From: Variovorax sp. IB41
GTDB lineage: Bacteria > Pseudomonadota > Gammaproteobacteria > Burkholderiales > Burkholderiaceae_C
NCBI RefSeq assembly: GCF_016405905.1
Contig: NZ_JAEFCB010000011.1
Coordinates: 163,033 to 227,032 of the forward strand
Direction: 5' to 3'
DNA: 64,000 bases
This document shows positions 33,690-41,205 of the stretch, piece after piece; the first letter of the stretch is position 1; the number at the start of each line of letters is the position of its first letter. The notes beneath the pieces were generated by a model that did not search any database, was not told the origin of the DNA, and saw only the letters and a list, made by a program, of their open reading frames with translations. A program made the translations under genes and the position numbers.

Positions 33690-34601
33690 CTACGCCCGCG
33701 CGAACCACAGCTCGAAGTGGTTGAAGCGCACGTTGTTGCACAGCTTCGATGCCAGCTCGGTCATGGCCGGCGCCGGCATCACCTGGCTCGCCGTCGCCGT
33801 CCGCACCCGGTCCAGCGCCGCGGGCGAGACCTTGTCCTTGCAGTAGCGCACGCTGTTCTGTTTCGGCGTGTTCTGCGCGGGCACGAGCTCGATGCCGGGC
33901 ACGATCATCCCGGCCTGCCGCAACCCCTCCGACGCCTTGGTCGCGGCCGGCCAGTCGGCCCGGTCGCCCACCTGCAGGTAGATGCGGATCGGCAGCGACG
34001 CGCTGTCCAGCGCCGCCGCCACGAGGCTGGGCGCGGCGGCCGCCGGCGCCGGCTCGGCCGCGACGCTCGCCGCGGCCGGCGTGCCCCAGGCCTGCATCGC
34101 GGAGTGTCCCGCCTTGTCGAAGAAGCTGTAGATCGCCTGGCTCGCCACGCGCTCCTCGGGCGTGGCGTTGGGCCGGTTGCCGGCCTCGGCGGTGCTGCGG
34201 AACAGCGCGACGATCTGCCCCGACACCTGCTTGTCGATGCCGTCGCCGGCCGAGAGGCTGTTGAGCAGCACGATCGCCATGTCCACCTGCGGGCGCTTGT
34301 CGGAGGTGAGCAGCGGGCCGAGCTTGAGCAGCATGTCCGCATCGCGGCGGCTCCGCTCGGCGAGTTCGCGGCGGGCGATGTCTTCCTGGTCGACGTAGCG
34401 CTGCAGCTTGGTGAAGCCGGTGGCGACGAGGCCCGCGAGCACGGTCGTCAAAAGCCAGAAGCCGACCTTGGAATCGCCGAAGGCCGAGAGGCGGTCCATG
34501 AGCGAGGGCGGGCCCTTCGGTGCGGCGAGGGATTTGCGCACTTCCATCCGGAAGAACTCCTCCTCGCGGATGTCCTGCTGCTGCTCGGGCGTGAGTGCCA
34601 T
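33690..34601 (-). CDS. Hypothetical single-span membrane protein
   Basis: 303-aa protein from ATG 34601, chosen for the strong GGAGGAGG eight bases upstream; a GTG at 34619 is also in frame. The N-terminal 45 residues are charged and probably cytoplasmic. One membrane helix stands at about 46-64 (KVGFWLLTTVLAGLVATGF), then an acidic helical part (DQEDIARRELAERSRRDADMLL). An Ala/Pro-rich linker precedes a C-terminal domain beginning SLPIRIYLQVGDRADWPAA. That domain looks like a peptide- or cell-wall-facing alpha/beta module, but I cannot assign it. No family recognised. It follows the Ivy-like gene at 34722-35570 in the same direction. Confidence 0.75.
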   Translation of the reverse strand: MALTPEQQQDIREEEFFRMEVRKSLAAPKGPPSLMDRLSAFGDSKVGFWLLTTVLAGLVATGFTKLQRYVDQEDIARRELAERSRRDADMLLKLGPLLTSDKRPQVDMAIVLLNSLSAGDGIDKQVSGQIVALFRSTAEAGNRPNATPEERVASQAIYSFFDKAGHSAMQAWGTPAAASVAAEPAPAAAAPSLVAAALDSASLPIRIYLQVGDRADWPAATKASEGLRQAGMIVPGIELVPAQNTPKQNSVRYCKDKVSPAALDRVRTATASQVMPAPAMTELASKLCNNVRFNHFELWFARA

Positions 34602-34721
34602 GGCGTCTGCCTCCTCCACGGGTGGTGGTGGCGTGCAGTGTCTGCCTCCCGCGGCGGTTGCACATCCATCGTTGGAGGTAGACGGCGTAGTGCGTTGGGG
34701 GGCGGCCGGGTGCCGGTCAGC

Positions 34722-35570
34722 TCAGTTCTTTTGCCGCCACTGTTCGCGCCAGAGCTTGTCCAGCTGCGGCGCGAGCGCCTGCGGCGGCGCGCCCACGAGG
34801 GTGTTCTTTCCGTTGCGCTGCACCAGCCCGTAGATGCGGCCCGAGCCCTGGTCGTAGAGCGCGATGGCGTTGTTGTCATGGCAGTCGTGCGGCTTGCAGA
34901 AGGCGTGCAGCACATAGCGCGTGCCGTCCACGGTGACCCATTGCGGCTCGGGCGCCGGGCCTTCGCGGCGCACCAGCCAGCGATCGTTTTCCTTGGCGCC
35001 GAGCGCGGCGCGCCAGGCCTTCTGCATCGCGGGGCCCTGTGCCAGCGCTGCCGGGCTGCCTGTCGGCGGAGCGGGCTGCTTCGTGGCAGCCGGTTCCATG
35101 GGCGGCGTCGCGGCGCGGGCCGAGCCGTCGCATCGCCAGTAGCGCAGCTTCATCAGCTCGGGGCCCAGTTGGCCTGCCACCGGCTTCGCGGCATTCAGCG
35201 TGATGGACTGGCCGCGTGTTTCGCGAAAGACCAGGAAGGTCAGGGCGCCGGCCTTGTCCACCTCGCTCATCAGCGCGACGTCGAAACGCGCGGGCGGCTG
35301 GCTGTTGCCGAAGAAGCTGTGCGCCGTTTCGGGCGACTGGCCGACCACGCGGCGCTTGCCGCTCTCGACGATCAGTTGGTCTTCGCGCACCTGCAGCGTG
35401 GGCGCGGACGCATCGGCGCACGCGGTCGACCAGCGCCCGCCGTAGGCCGCCATGGCGTCGGGCGGCAGGCCCTTGCCGCCTTGCTGCGACCAGGCCGCGG
35501 CCGGCAGGAAAGCGGCTGCCGAGAGCAGCGCGGTGGCGAGGAGGGTGCCGTGAGTCTTCGGAATCGTCAT
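34722..35570 (-). CDS. Exported protein with C-terminal Ivy-type lysozyme-inhibitor domain
   Basis: 282-aa protein with a signal peptide (residues 1-29, cut near AAAWSQQ). The N-terminal domain (about 31-150) resembles no family I can name for certain. After a Pro/Ala linker, the part from about 185 to the end carries CKPHDC at 225-230 in YVLHAFCKPHDCHDNN, then a RIYGLV strand. CKPHDC is the hallmark loop of Ivy, the periplasmic inhibitor of vertebrate-type lysozyme, in which it plugs the lysozyme active site. I infer protection of the peptidoglycan against c-type lysozymes or similar muramidases. It starts 11 bases after the end of nth's coding region on the same strand. Confidence 0.75.
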   Translation of the reverse strand: MTIPKTHGTLLATALLSAAAFLPAAAWSQQGGKGLPPDAMAAYGGRWSTACADASAPTLQVREDQLIVESGKRRVVGQSPETAHSFFGNSQPPARFDVALMSEVDKAGALTFLVFRETRGQSITLNAAKPVAGQLGPELMKLRYWRCDGSARAATPPMEPAATKQPAPPTGSPAALAQGPAMQKAWRAALGAKENDRWLVRREGPAPEPQWVTVDGTRYVLHAFCKPHDCHDNNAIALYDQGSGRIYGLVQRNGKNTLVGAPPQALAPQLDKLWREQWRQKN

Positions 35571-35580
35571 GCGTGGAGTG

Positions 35581-36228
35581 TCAGGCGGTTTTGGGGGCCG
35601 GCGTCTTGGGCTTGTAGTCGCAGTAGGGCGTCACCGCGCACTCCCAGCAGCGCGGCTTGCGCGCCACGCAGATGTAGCGGCCGTGCAGGATGAGCCAGTG
35701 GTGCGCGTGCAGCCGGTATTCCGGTGGGACGCGCTTCTCCAGCTTGAGTTCCACCTCCAGCGGCGTCTTGCCTGGCGCGAGCCCGGTGCGGTTGCCCACA
35801 CGGAAGATGTGCGTGTCGACCGCCATGGTCGGCTCGCCGAAGGCCACGTTGAGCACCACGTTGGCGGTCTTTCGGCCGACGCCGGGGAGGGCCTCGAGTT
35901 CGGCGCGCGTCTTCGGCACCTCGCCGCCGTGCAGCTCGACCAGCATGCGGGAGGCTTCGATCAGGTGCTTCGCCTTGCTGCGATAGAGCCCGATGGTCTT
36001 GATGTAGGCCTCCAGCCCCTCGACCCCCAGGTCGTAGATGGCCTGCGGCGTGTTGGCCACCGGAAAGAGCTTGCGCGTCGCCTTGTTCACGCCCACGTCG
36101 GTGGCCTGCGCCGAGAGCAGCACGGCGGCCAGCAGCTCGAAGGGGGTGTCGTATTCGAGCTCGGTCTCGGGTGTGGGGTTGGCCGCCTGCAGAATGGCGA
36201 AGAAGAGGGGGATGTTGTCTTTTTTCAT
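35581..36228 (-). CDS. nth: Endonuclease III (DNA glycosylase/AP lyase)
   Basis: 215-aa base-excision repair enzyme that removes oxidised pyrimidines and nicks at abasic sites. The helix-hairpin-helix LPGVGRKTANVVL contains the catalytic Lys, and VDTHIFRV carries the catalytic Asp. The [4Fe-4S] ligands fit C-X6-C-X2-C-X5-C at the C-terminus (CVARKPRCWECAVTPYC). Start ATG 36228 (MKKDNIPLFF) matches the family; the frame runs 30 codons further upstream. It is divergent from the aminotransferase gene. Confidence 0.95.
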   Translation of the reverse strand: MKKDNIPLFFAILQAANPTPETELEYDTPFELLAAVLLSAQATDVGVNKATRKLFPVANTPQAIYDLGVEGLEAYIKTIGLYRSKAKHLIEASRMLVELHGGEVPKTRAELEALPGVGRKTANVVLNVAFGEPTMAVDTHIFRVGNRTGLAPGKTPLEVELKLEKRVPPEYRLHAHHWLILHGRYICVARKPRCWECAVTPYCDYKPKTPAPKTA

Positions 36229-36286
36229 GGGGCTCGAAGGCGCCGCGCGCATTTGCCGGGGGCGCAGGGCGGCGACAGGCGCAATA

Positions 36287-36304
36287 TATCGTTGAAAGAC
36301 GATA
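36287..36304. promoter_or_regulatory. 18-bp palindromic operator candidate
   Basis: Perfect inverted repeat TATCGT (36287-36292), spacer TGAAAG, ACGATA (36299-36304). It lies 59 bases upstream of nth and 64 bases upstream of the divergent aminotransferase ATG. The AT-rich run AATATAT touching its left arm could be part of a -10 element. The arm length and six-base spacer suit a dimeric helix-turn-helix regulator such as a GntR-type protein. None is encoded nearby. Confidence 0.5.
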
Positions 36305-36367
36305 GCCTTACGCAGCATTCATGCACCCGCCTTTCGCGACAATGGCGCCCAGAAAGTGAGACTGACC

Positions 36368-37555
36368 ATGCAATTCGCCTCCCGCCTCGACAACGTCGAA
36401 ACCTCCGCCATCCGCGAACTCTTCAAGCTGCTCGGCAAGCCCGGCATCATCAGTTTTGCGGGCGGTTTCCCGGACAGCGCGATGTTCGACGTCGAGGGCC
36501 TGAAGGAAGCGAGCCAGAAGGCACTCACCGAGGAGCCCGGCGGCGCATTGCAATACGGCGCCACCGAAGGCTACGAGCCGCTGCGCAGCCAGCTCAGCGC
36601 CTTCATGAAGACCAAGGGCGTCGACGTGGACCCGAGCGGCCTCATCGTCACCACCGGCAGCCAGCAGGCGCTGGACCTCCTGGGCAAGACCATGATTTCC
36701 CCCGGCGACAAGGTGATCGTCGAAGGCCCGACCTTCCTGGCCACCATCCAGTGCTTTCGCCTCTACGGCGCGCAGCTCATCAGCGCGCCGATCGACGCCA
36801 ACGGCGTGAAGACCGATGAGCTGGAGAAGCTCATCGCCGAGCACAAGCCCAAGTTCGTCTACCTGATCCCGACCTTCGGCAACCCCAGCGGCGCGATGCT
36901 GACGCTGGAGCGCCGCAAGAAGGTGCTCGAACTTGCCGTGAAGTACCAGACGCTGATCGTCGAGGACGACCCCTACGGCGACCTCTATTTCGGCGAAGCG
37001 CCGCCGCTTTCGATCCTCGCATTGAGCAAGGACGTTCCGGGCAGCCGCGAACTGCTCGCGCACTGCGGGAGCCTGAGCAAGGTGCTGAGCCCGGGCCTGC
37101 GCATCGGCTGGATGATCGCGCCGGCCGAGCTGCTCGCCAAGGCGACGATGTGCAAGCAGTTCAGCGACGCGCACACCAGCACCTTCTCGCAGGCCACGGC
37201 CGCGCAATATCTCAAGAGCGGCCGCATGCCCGCGACGCTCGCGCATGTGCGCGAGGTCTACGGCCAGCGCGCGCAGGCGATGGGCGCGGCATTGAAGCGC
37301 GAACTGGGCGATGCGGTGAGCTTCACGCAGCCCAACGGCGGTCTGTTCTTCTGGGCGCGCCTGACGGGTGCCAACGGCAAGCTGGCCGATGCAAATGAAT
37401 TGGCCAAGCGCGCGATCGAGAAGCTCGTGGCCTTCGTGCCCGGCGCGCCGTTCTTCGCCGAGAAGCCCGATGTGGCGACGCTGCGTTTGAGCTTTGCGAC
37501 CGCCGATGTGGCCAAGATCGAAGAGGGCGTCAAGCGACTCGGTCAGGCCCTATAA
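36368..37555 (+). CDS. PLP-dependent class I/II aminotransferase (aminoadipate/MocR-like)
   Basis: 395-aa fold-type I PLP enzyme without a DNA-binding domain. The opening IRELFKLLGKPGIISFAGGFPD is typical of the LysN/KAT-II/MocR-core group, which transfers amino groups from 2-aminoadipate, aromatic or branched-chain amino acids. LQYGATEGYEPLR, IPTFGNPSGAML, and EDDPYGDLYF follow. The PLP lysine is in CGSLSKVLSPGLRIGW. Start ATG 36368. It sits behind an 18-bp palindromic site and opposite nth. Substrate cannot be fixed from sequence. Confidence 0.9.
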   Translation: MQFASRLDNVETSAIRELFKLLGKPGIISFAGGFPDSAMFDVEGLKEASQKALTEEPGGALQYGATEGYEPLRSQLSAFMKTKGVDVDPSGLIVTTGSQQALDLLGKTMISPGDKVIVEGPTFLATIQCFRLYGAQLISAPIDANGVKTDELEKLIAEHKPKFVYLIPTFGNPSGAMLTLERRKKVLELAVKYQTLIVEDDPYGDLYFGEAPPLSILALSKDVPGSRELLAHCGSLSKVLSPGLRIGWMIAPAELLAKATMCKQFSDAHTSTFSQATAAQYLKSGRMPATLAHVREVYGQRAQAMGAALKRELGDAVSFTQPNGGLFFWARLTGANGKLADANELAKRAIEKLVAFVPGAPFFAEKPDVATLRLSFATADVAKIEEGVKRLGQAL

Positions 37556-37559
37556 ACAA

Positions 37560-37787
37560 TCAGGGCGAGCGATGCAGGCGGGGCGCCGCCAGCAGGTCCA
37601 GGTTGTCCGCAATGGCCGCATCCACGTTCGGATAGCGGCCTTTCATTTTCGAGAGCGTCATGATGGTCTGTAGCGCCTTCAGGTCCTTGACCGAGGGCGC
37701 GACCTTGATCTGCGCGATGGCCGCAGAGGCGTTGCCGCCGTTCACCAATGCCATCACCTTGCTTGCCCAGTCGTTCGCGCGCGCCAT
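37560..37787 (-). CDS. Small hypothetical protein
   Basis: 75-aa soluble protein from ATG 37787; the frame upstream of it is unlikely to be translated. Sequence is well mixed: NDWASKVMALVNGGNASAAIAQIKVAPSVKDLKALQ, probably all-helical. No family recognised. It is convergent with the aminotransferase gene (four bases between stops) and divergent from the DUF6172 gene, whose start is 74 bases away. Confidence 0.6.
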   Translation of the reverse strand: MARANDWASKVMALVNGGNASAAIAQIKVAPSVKDLKALQTIMTLSKMKGRYPNVDAAIADNLDLLAAPRLHRSP

Positions 37788-37861
37788 GTCTTCACCTGCT
37801 TTCCATTGAACCGCCGACTGTACACAGCGCGGCACTCCCCACCAGGGGGTTACGATCACCC

Positions 37862-38185
37862 ATGAGAAAAACCTTTCAGCTCCAGGTCGAGGGCAAGCAC
37901 CCCGACCGTCTCGTCGAAGCCATCAAGCACGAGATCGCCAAGTACATCAAGCGCGAACGCCGCCGCGATCTGCCCGAGGGCAGCGACTTCTGGGACTTCG
38001 ATTGCAAGTTCGGCGCGTCGGCGGAAACCGCCGAAGTCACCCAGGTGCCGGCCATCAACAAGCTGATCGACGGCATCGTCAAAGATGCCGGCAAGCAGTT
38101 CTATATCGAGCTCCTTGCCAAGCCCGGCAAGCGCACGCCGCGTCCCGCCGGGGAGCGGACCGAAGCGCCGCCCGAGGAAGACTGA
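37862..38185 (+). CDS. DUF6172-like small protein
   Basis: 107-aa basic cytoplasmic protein beginning MRKTFQLQVEGKHPDRLVE. The stretch IKHEIAKYIKRERRRDLPEG then SDFWDFDCKFG is the block I associate with DUF6172. The C-terminal 15 residues are Pro/Glu-rich and disordered. Function unknown. ATG 37862 is the first convincing start. The gene is convergent with the Ldh-family gene, with four bases between stops. Confidence 0.7.
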   Translation: MRKTFQLQVEGKHPDRLVEAIKHEIAKYIKRERRRDLPEGSDFWDFDCKFGASAETAEVTQVPAINKLIDGIVKDAGKQFYIELLAKPGKRTPRPAGERTEAPPEED

Positions 38186-38189
38186 ACCT

Positions 38190-39254
38190 CTAGATCAGCG
38201 CCTTCGCCAGCTGCAGCCCGTGGCGCTGCTCCGCGTCCTGCAGCGAGCGCGCGATCGACGGGTGCAGACGCACCCCGTTCCTCGATTGCGCATCCCGTCG
38301 TTTCAACCCGCCTTCGCCCGGCAACCGGACCGGCTTCGCAGCATCGATCGGCGTGTTGTCCCGGCACTGGGCCGCGACATGGTCCATCTGGCGCAGGAAT
38401 GCCTCCTTGCCGCCGAACGCATGCAGGTCGTGCAGCGTGATGTGCACCGTCGCGCCCCAGCCTTCTTTCGGGTCGACCCGGCCGAAGCCCGCCAGTCCCG
38501 CCGTCAGCGTTTCCACCAGCAGCGCCATGCCATAGCCCTTGTGGCCGTGGCTCAAGCCGCCCACGGGCAGCAGCGTGCCGGGCGGCTGGTCGAACAGCAC
38601 CTGCGGGTCGTTGGTCGGCTGGCCGGCCGCGTCGATGAGCCATTCCTCGGCAAAGGTCTCGCCGGCCGCGCGCTTGCGGTTGCTCATGCCGTTGGTGGTG
38701 ATCGAGGCCGAGATGTCGACCATCACGCCGCCCTGCGAGAGCGGAAAACCCATCGCCAGCGGATTCGGCGTGAACAGCGCCTCCGTGCCGCCGAAGGGCG
38801 CGACGCTTGCGGTGTTTGGGTCGGAGCAGGCCAGGAGCATCAGCATGTCTTCCTGCAGCGCGCGCAGCATGTAGACGGCCAGGCACGCGATGTGGTGGCT
38901 GCGGCGGATCACGAGCGAAGCGGTACCGAGCTCGCGCGCACGCGGCACCAGCAGGTCCATGCCCTGGTCCATGAGCCAGGGGCCGGGGAGGCGCTTGCCG
39001 TCCCAGAGCACGGCGGCGGGGCGGTCCGACAGCACCTGGGGCGCGCCGTCGCGGGTCATGCCGCCCGATTCGACTTCCTTCACATAGCCGGCCAGGAGCG
39101 CCAGGCCGTGCGTGTCGTGGCCCAGCAGGTCGCCTTCGACGAGGGTGCGCCCGACGCTGTCGGCCATCGATGCGGCGAGGCCGGCTTTCTGCAGCAGGGC
39201 GCTCGCGTAGTCCTTGAGTGCATCGGCGCGGTAGAGCGGGGAGATGTCGTTCAT
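38190..39254 (-). CDS. Ldh-family NAD(P)-dependent oxidoreductase (malate/L-sulfolactate type)
   Basis: 354-aa enzyme of the type 2 malate/L-lactate dehydrogenase family (MDH2/LDH2, as YlbC and ComC), which reduces 2-oxo acids with NAD(P)H by a fold unlike classical lactate dehydrogenase. Family blocks: ADSVGRTLVEGDLLGHDTHGL near residue 35 (containing the conserved GHDTHG), RRSHHIACLAVYML near 115, and GHKGYGMALLVETLTAGLAG near 245. Start ATG 39254. It is 14 bases downstream of the Bug receptor gene on the same strand, so the pair may import and oxidise a hydroxy- or oxo-carboxylate (inference). Confidence 0.88.
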   Translation of the reverse strand: MNDISPLYRADALKDYASALLQKAGLAASMADSVGRTLVEGDLLGHDTHGLALLAGYVKEVESGGMTRDGAPQVLSDRPAAVLWDGKRLPGPWLMDQGMDLLVPRARELGTASLVIRRSHHIACLAVYMLRALQEDMLMLLACSDPNTASVAPFGGTEALFTPNPLAMGFPLSQGGVMVDISASITTNGMSNRKRAAGETFAEEWLIDAAGQPTNDPQVLFDQPPGTLLPVGGLSHGHKGYGMALLVETLTAGLAGFGRVDPKEGWGATVHITLHDLHAFGGKEAFLRQMDHVAAQCRDNTPIDAAKPVRLPGEGGLKRRDAQSRNGVRLHPSIARSLQDAEQRHGLQLAKALI

Positions 39255-39268
39255 GCCCCCATTCTGGT

Positions 39269-40234
39269 TCACTCGGGCTTGATGTTGGCGATGGCCGCGA
39301 TCTTGCGAAAGCGCGCGATTTCCTCGAGGTGAAAGCGCTGCATCTTCTCGGGCGGATAGGGCATCAGCTCGCCGCCGGTCTTGCGCACGAAGGCGCGCGC
39401 CTCGTCGGTGGCGAGCGTCTTTTGCAGCGCATCGGCGAGTTTGGTGGTGATGTCGTCGGGCGTCTGCGAGCGCAGGTAGAACGACACCCAGCTGTACTGC
39501 ACGTACTCGTTGAACCCCTTCTCGCGGATCGTCGGCACGTTGGGCACGTCGGGGTTGCGCGCTTCGCCGGACACCGCGAGCGCCTTGAGCTTGCCCGACT
39601 TGATGAGCTGCATCGCCCCGCCCAGGTCGACCAGCGCGAAGTCCAGCTGGTTGCCGATCACGTCCGTCATGATCGGCGCCTGCCCCTTGTAGGGCACATT
39701 GGTGAACTCACAGCCGGCCACGTTGGCCAGCCACGCCGCCGCCAGCTGGTAGCCGGCCGAATAGGTGCCCACGTTCAGGGGCTTGGTCTTTGCCGCCGCC
39801 AACAGCGCCTCCAGCGTTGCGAAGCGCGAGTCGTTCGACACCACGATCACGTTCATGCCGCGCGTGAGGCCCGAGACGGGCTTGAAGTCCTTGACCGAGT
39901 CGTAGCCCAGGTCCTTGATCACCAGCGGGTTCACCGCCATCGGTGAGTTGCTCGCCAGCAGCAGCATGTAGCCGTCGGCCGGCGCGTTCTTGACCGACTG
40001 CAACGCGATGATGCCGTTGGCCCCCGGCTTGTTCTCCACCACCACCGCCTGGCCGATCTGCGCGGCGAGCTGGTCGCCGAAGTAGCGCGCGGAGTTGTCC
40101 GAGCCGCTCCCGGGCGTGAACGGCACCACGATGCGGATCGGCCGCGTGGGAAAGGCATTCGCCTGCGCGAAGCCCTTGCCCGCGACCGCCGAGCCTGCCA
40201 ATGCCAGCAGCAGCTGGCGCCTGTTTGTCTCCAT
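39269..40234 (-). CDS. Bug-family tripartite tricarboxylate transporter receptor (TctC-like)
   Basis: 321-aa periplasmic binding protein. The signal peptide begins METNRRQLLLALAG and is probably cut after a GKGFAQA-type site. The Bug family opening PIRIVVPFTPGSGSDNSARY follows, with VVENKPGANG near residue 65 and GELMPYPPEKMQRFHLEE near the end. Such receptors bind small carboxylates and are abundant in Comamonadaceae and Bordetella, often without dedicated membrane subunits; none is encoded here. It is divergent from the enoyl-CoA hydratase gene across an AT-rich promoter region, suggesting shared control with the catabolic operon. Confidence 0.9.
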   Translation of the reverse strand: METNRRQLLLALAGSAVAGKGFAQANAFPTRPIRIVVPFTPGSGSDNSARYFGDQLAAQIGQAVVVENKPGANGIIALQSVKNAPADGYMLLLASNSPMAVNPLVIKDLGYDSVKDFKPVSGLTRGMNVIVVSNDSRFATLEALLAAAKTKPLNVGTYSAGYQLAAAWLANVAGCEFTNVPYKGQAPIMTDVIGNQLDFALVDLGGAMQLIKSGKLKALAVSGEARNPDVPNVPTIREKGFNEYVQYSWVSFYLRSQTPDDITTKLADALQKTLATDEARAFVRKTGGELMPYPPEKMQRFHLEEIARFRKIAAIANIKPE

Positions 40235-40378
40235 CTTTTTTGCTCCTGATTCCGTGATTGAACCGGTCGTTCGGGCTGCGTGCCCGTTTTTCGGGCCGGT
40301 CCAAATAATAATACATATGTGCTTTTAAAAACTACGTATCTGTTATATCTTCGAAAAAGACAGAACGACAGGAGCCAC
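40235..40378. promoter_or_regulatory. AT-rich divergent promoter region with palindromes
   Basis: 144 bases between two divergent starts. The right half drops to very low GC (ATAATAATACATATGTGC, then TTTTAAAAACTACGTA). It holds the palindromes ACATATGT at 40313-40320 and TACGTA at 40333-40338. TTATAT at 40343-40348 could serve as a -10 for the right-hand operon. Left of it lies a GC-rich hairpin CCCG-TTTTT-CGGG. A ribosome site GGAG at 40371-40374 precedes the ATG at 40379. The IclR regulator encoded at 47073 is the obvious candidate ligand-binding protein (inference). Confidence 0.45.
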
Positions 40379-41182
40379 ATGACCGCTGAAGCGAACCCCA
40401 CCGGAAACGATCCGGCCACGCCCGACCTCGCGATCCATCGCACCGGCCACACGGCCACGGTGGAGATGCGCCGGCCGCCCCACAACTTCTTCGACCTAGC
40501 GTTGATCTCCGCGCTGGCCGACGCCTTCGAGGCGCTGCAGGCCGACCCCGAGTGCCGTGCCATCGTGCTGGCCGCGCAGGGCCGCTCGTTCTGCGCCGGT
40601 GCCGACTTCTCCGCGCCCGCGCCGCCCGCGGGCGAGCGCCGCGATCCGGCCGAGCTCTACCGCCAGGCCGTGCGCCTGTTCGCCGTCACCAAGCCGGTGA
40701 TCGCCGCGGTGCAGGGCCCGGCGGTGGGCGGCGGCCTCGGGCTGGCGCTGGTGGCCGACTTCCGCATCACCTGCGCCGAGGCGCGCTTCAGCGCGAACTT
40801 CGCGCGGCTGGGCTTTCACCCCGGCTTTGCCTTGAGCTACACGCTGCCGCGGCTCATCGGTCCGCAGAAGGCGGCGCTGCTGCTGTACACCGGCCGCCGG
40901 CTGGACGGCGAGGAGGCGGTGCGCATCGGGCTGGCCGACGAACTGGTGGCGCAGGACGCGGTGCGAAGCCGCGCCCAGGCGCTGGCCGAAGAGATCGCCG
41001 TGTCGGCCCCGATCGCCGTCGAGTCGACCCGCGCGAGCCTGCGCGCCGGGCTGGTCGAATCGGTGCGCGCCGCCGTCGAGCGCGAGGCCGGCGAGCAGCG
41101 CCAGCACTTCCAGACCAGCGATTTCCGCGAAGGCGTGGCCGCGATGGCGCAGCGCCGCGAGCCCGTCTTCGGGCGCCGCTGA
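40379..41182 (+). CDS. Enoyl-CoA hydratase/isomerase family protein
   Basis: 267-aa crotonase-fold enzyme, first gene of the catabolic operon. The oxyanion-hole strands AAQGRSFCAGADF (near residue 70) and AAVQGPAVGGGLGLALVADF (near 115) are intact. FARLGFHPGFALSYTLPRLIG follows. The residue positions where classic hydratases carry two glutamates are not both clearly Glu, so it may be a hydratase, isomerase or hydrolase. Start ATG 40379 with GGAG six bases upstream; earlier in-frame codons lie in the promoter. Followed by three acyl-CoA dehydrogenase genes and a CoA-transferase gene. Confidence 0.87.
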   Translation: MTAEANPTGNDPATPDLAIHRTGHTATVEMRRPPHNFFDLALISALADAFEALQADPECRAIVLAAQGRSFCAGADFSAPAPPAGERRDPAELYRQAVRLFAVTKPVIAAVQGPAVGGGLGLALVADFRITCAEARFSANFARLGFHPGFALSYTLPRLIGPQKAALLLYTGRRLDGEEAVRIGLADELVAQDAVRSRAQALAEEIAVSAPIAVESTRASLRAGLVESVRAAVEREAGEQRQHFQTSDFREGVAAMAQRREPVFGRR

Positions 41183-41205
41183 GCAGAGCGAAGCCGGAGC
41201 ACACG

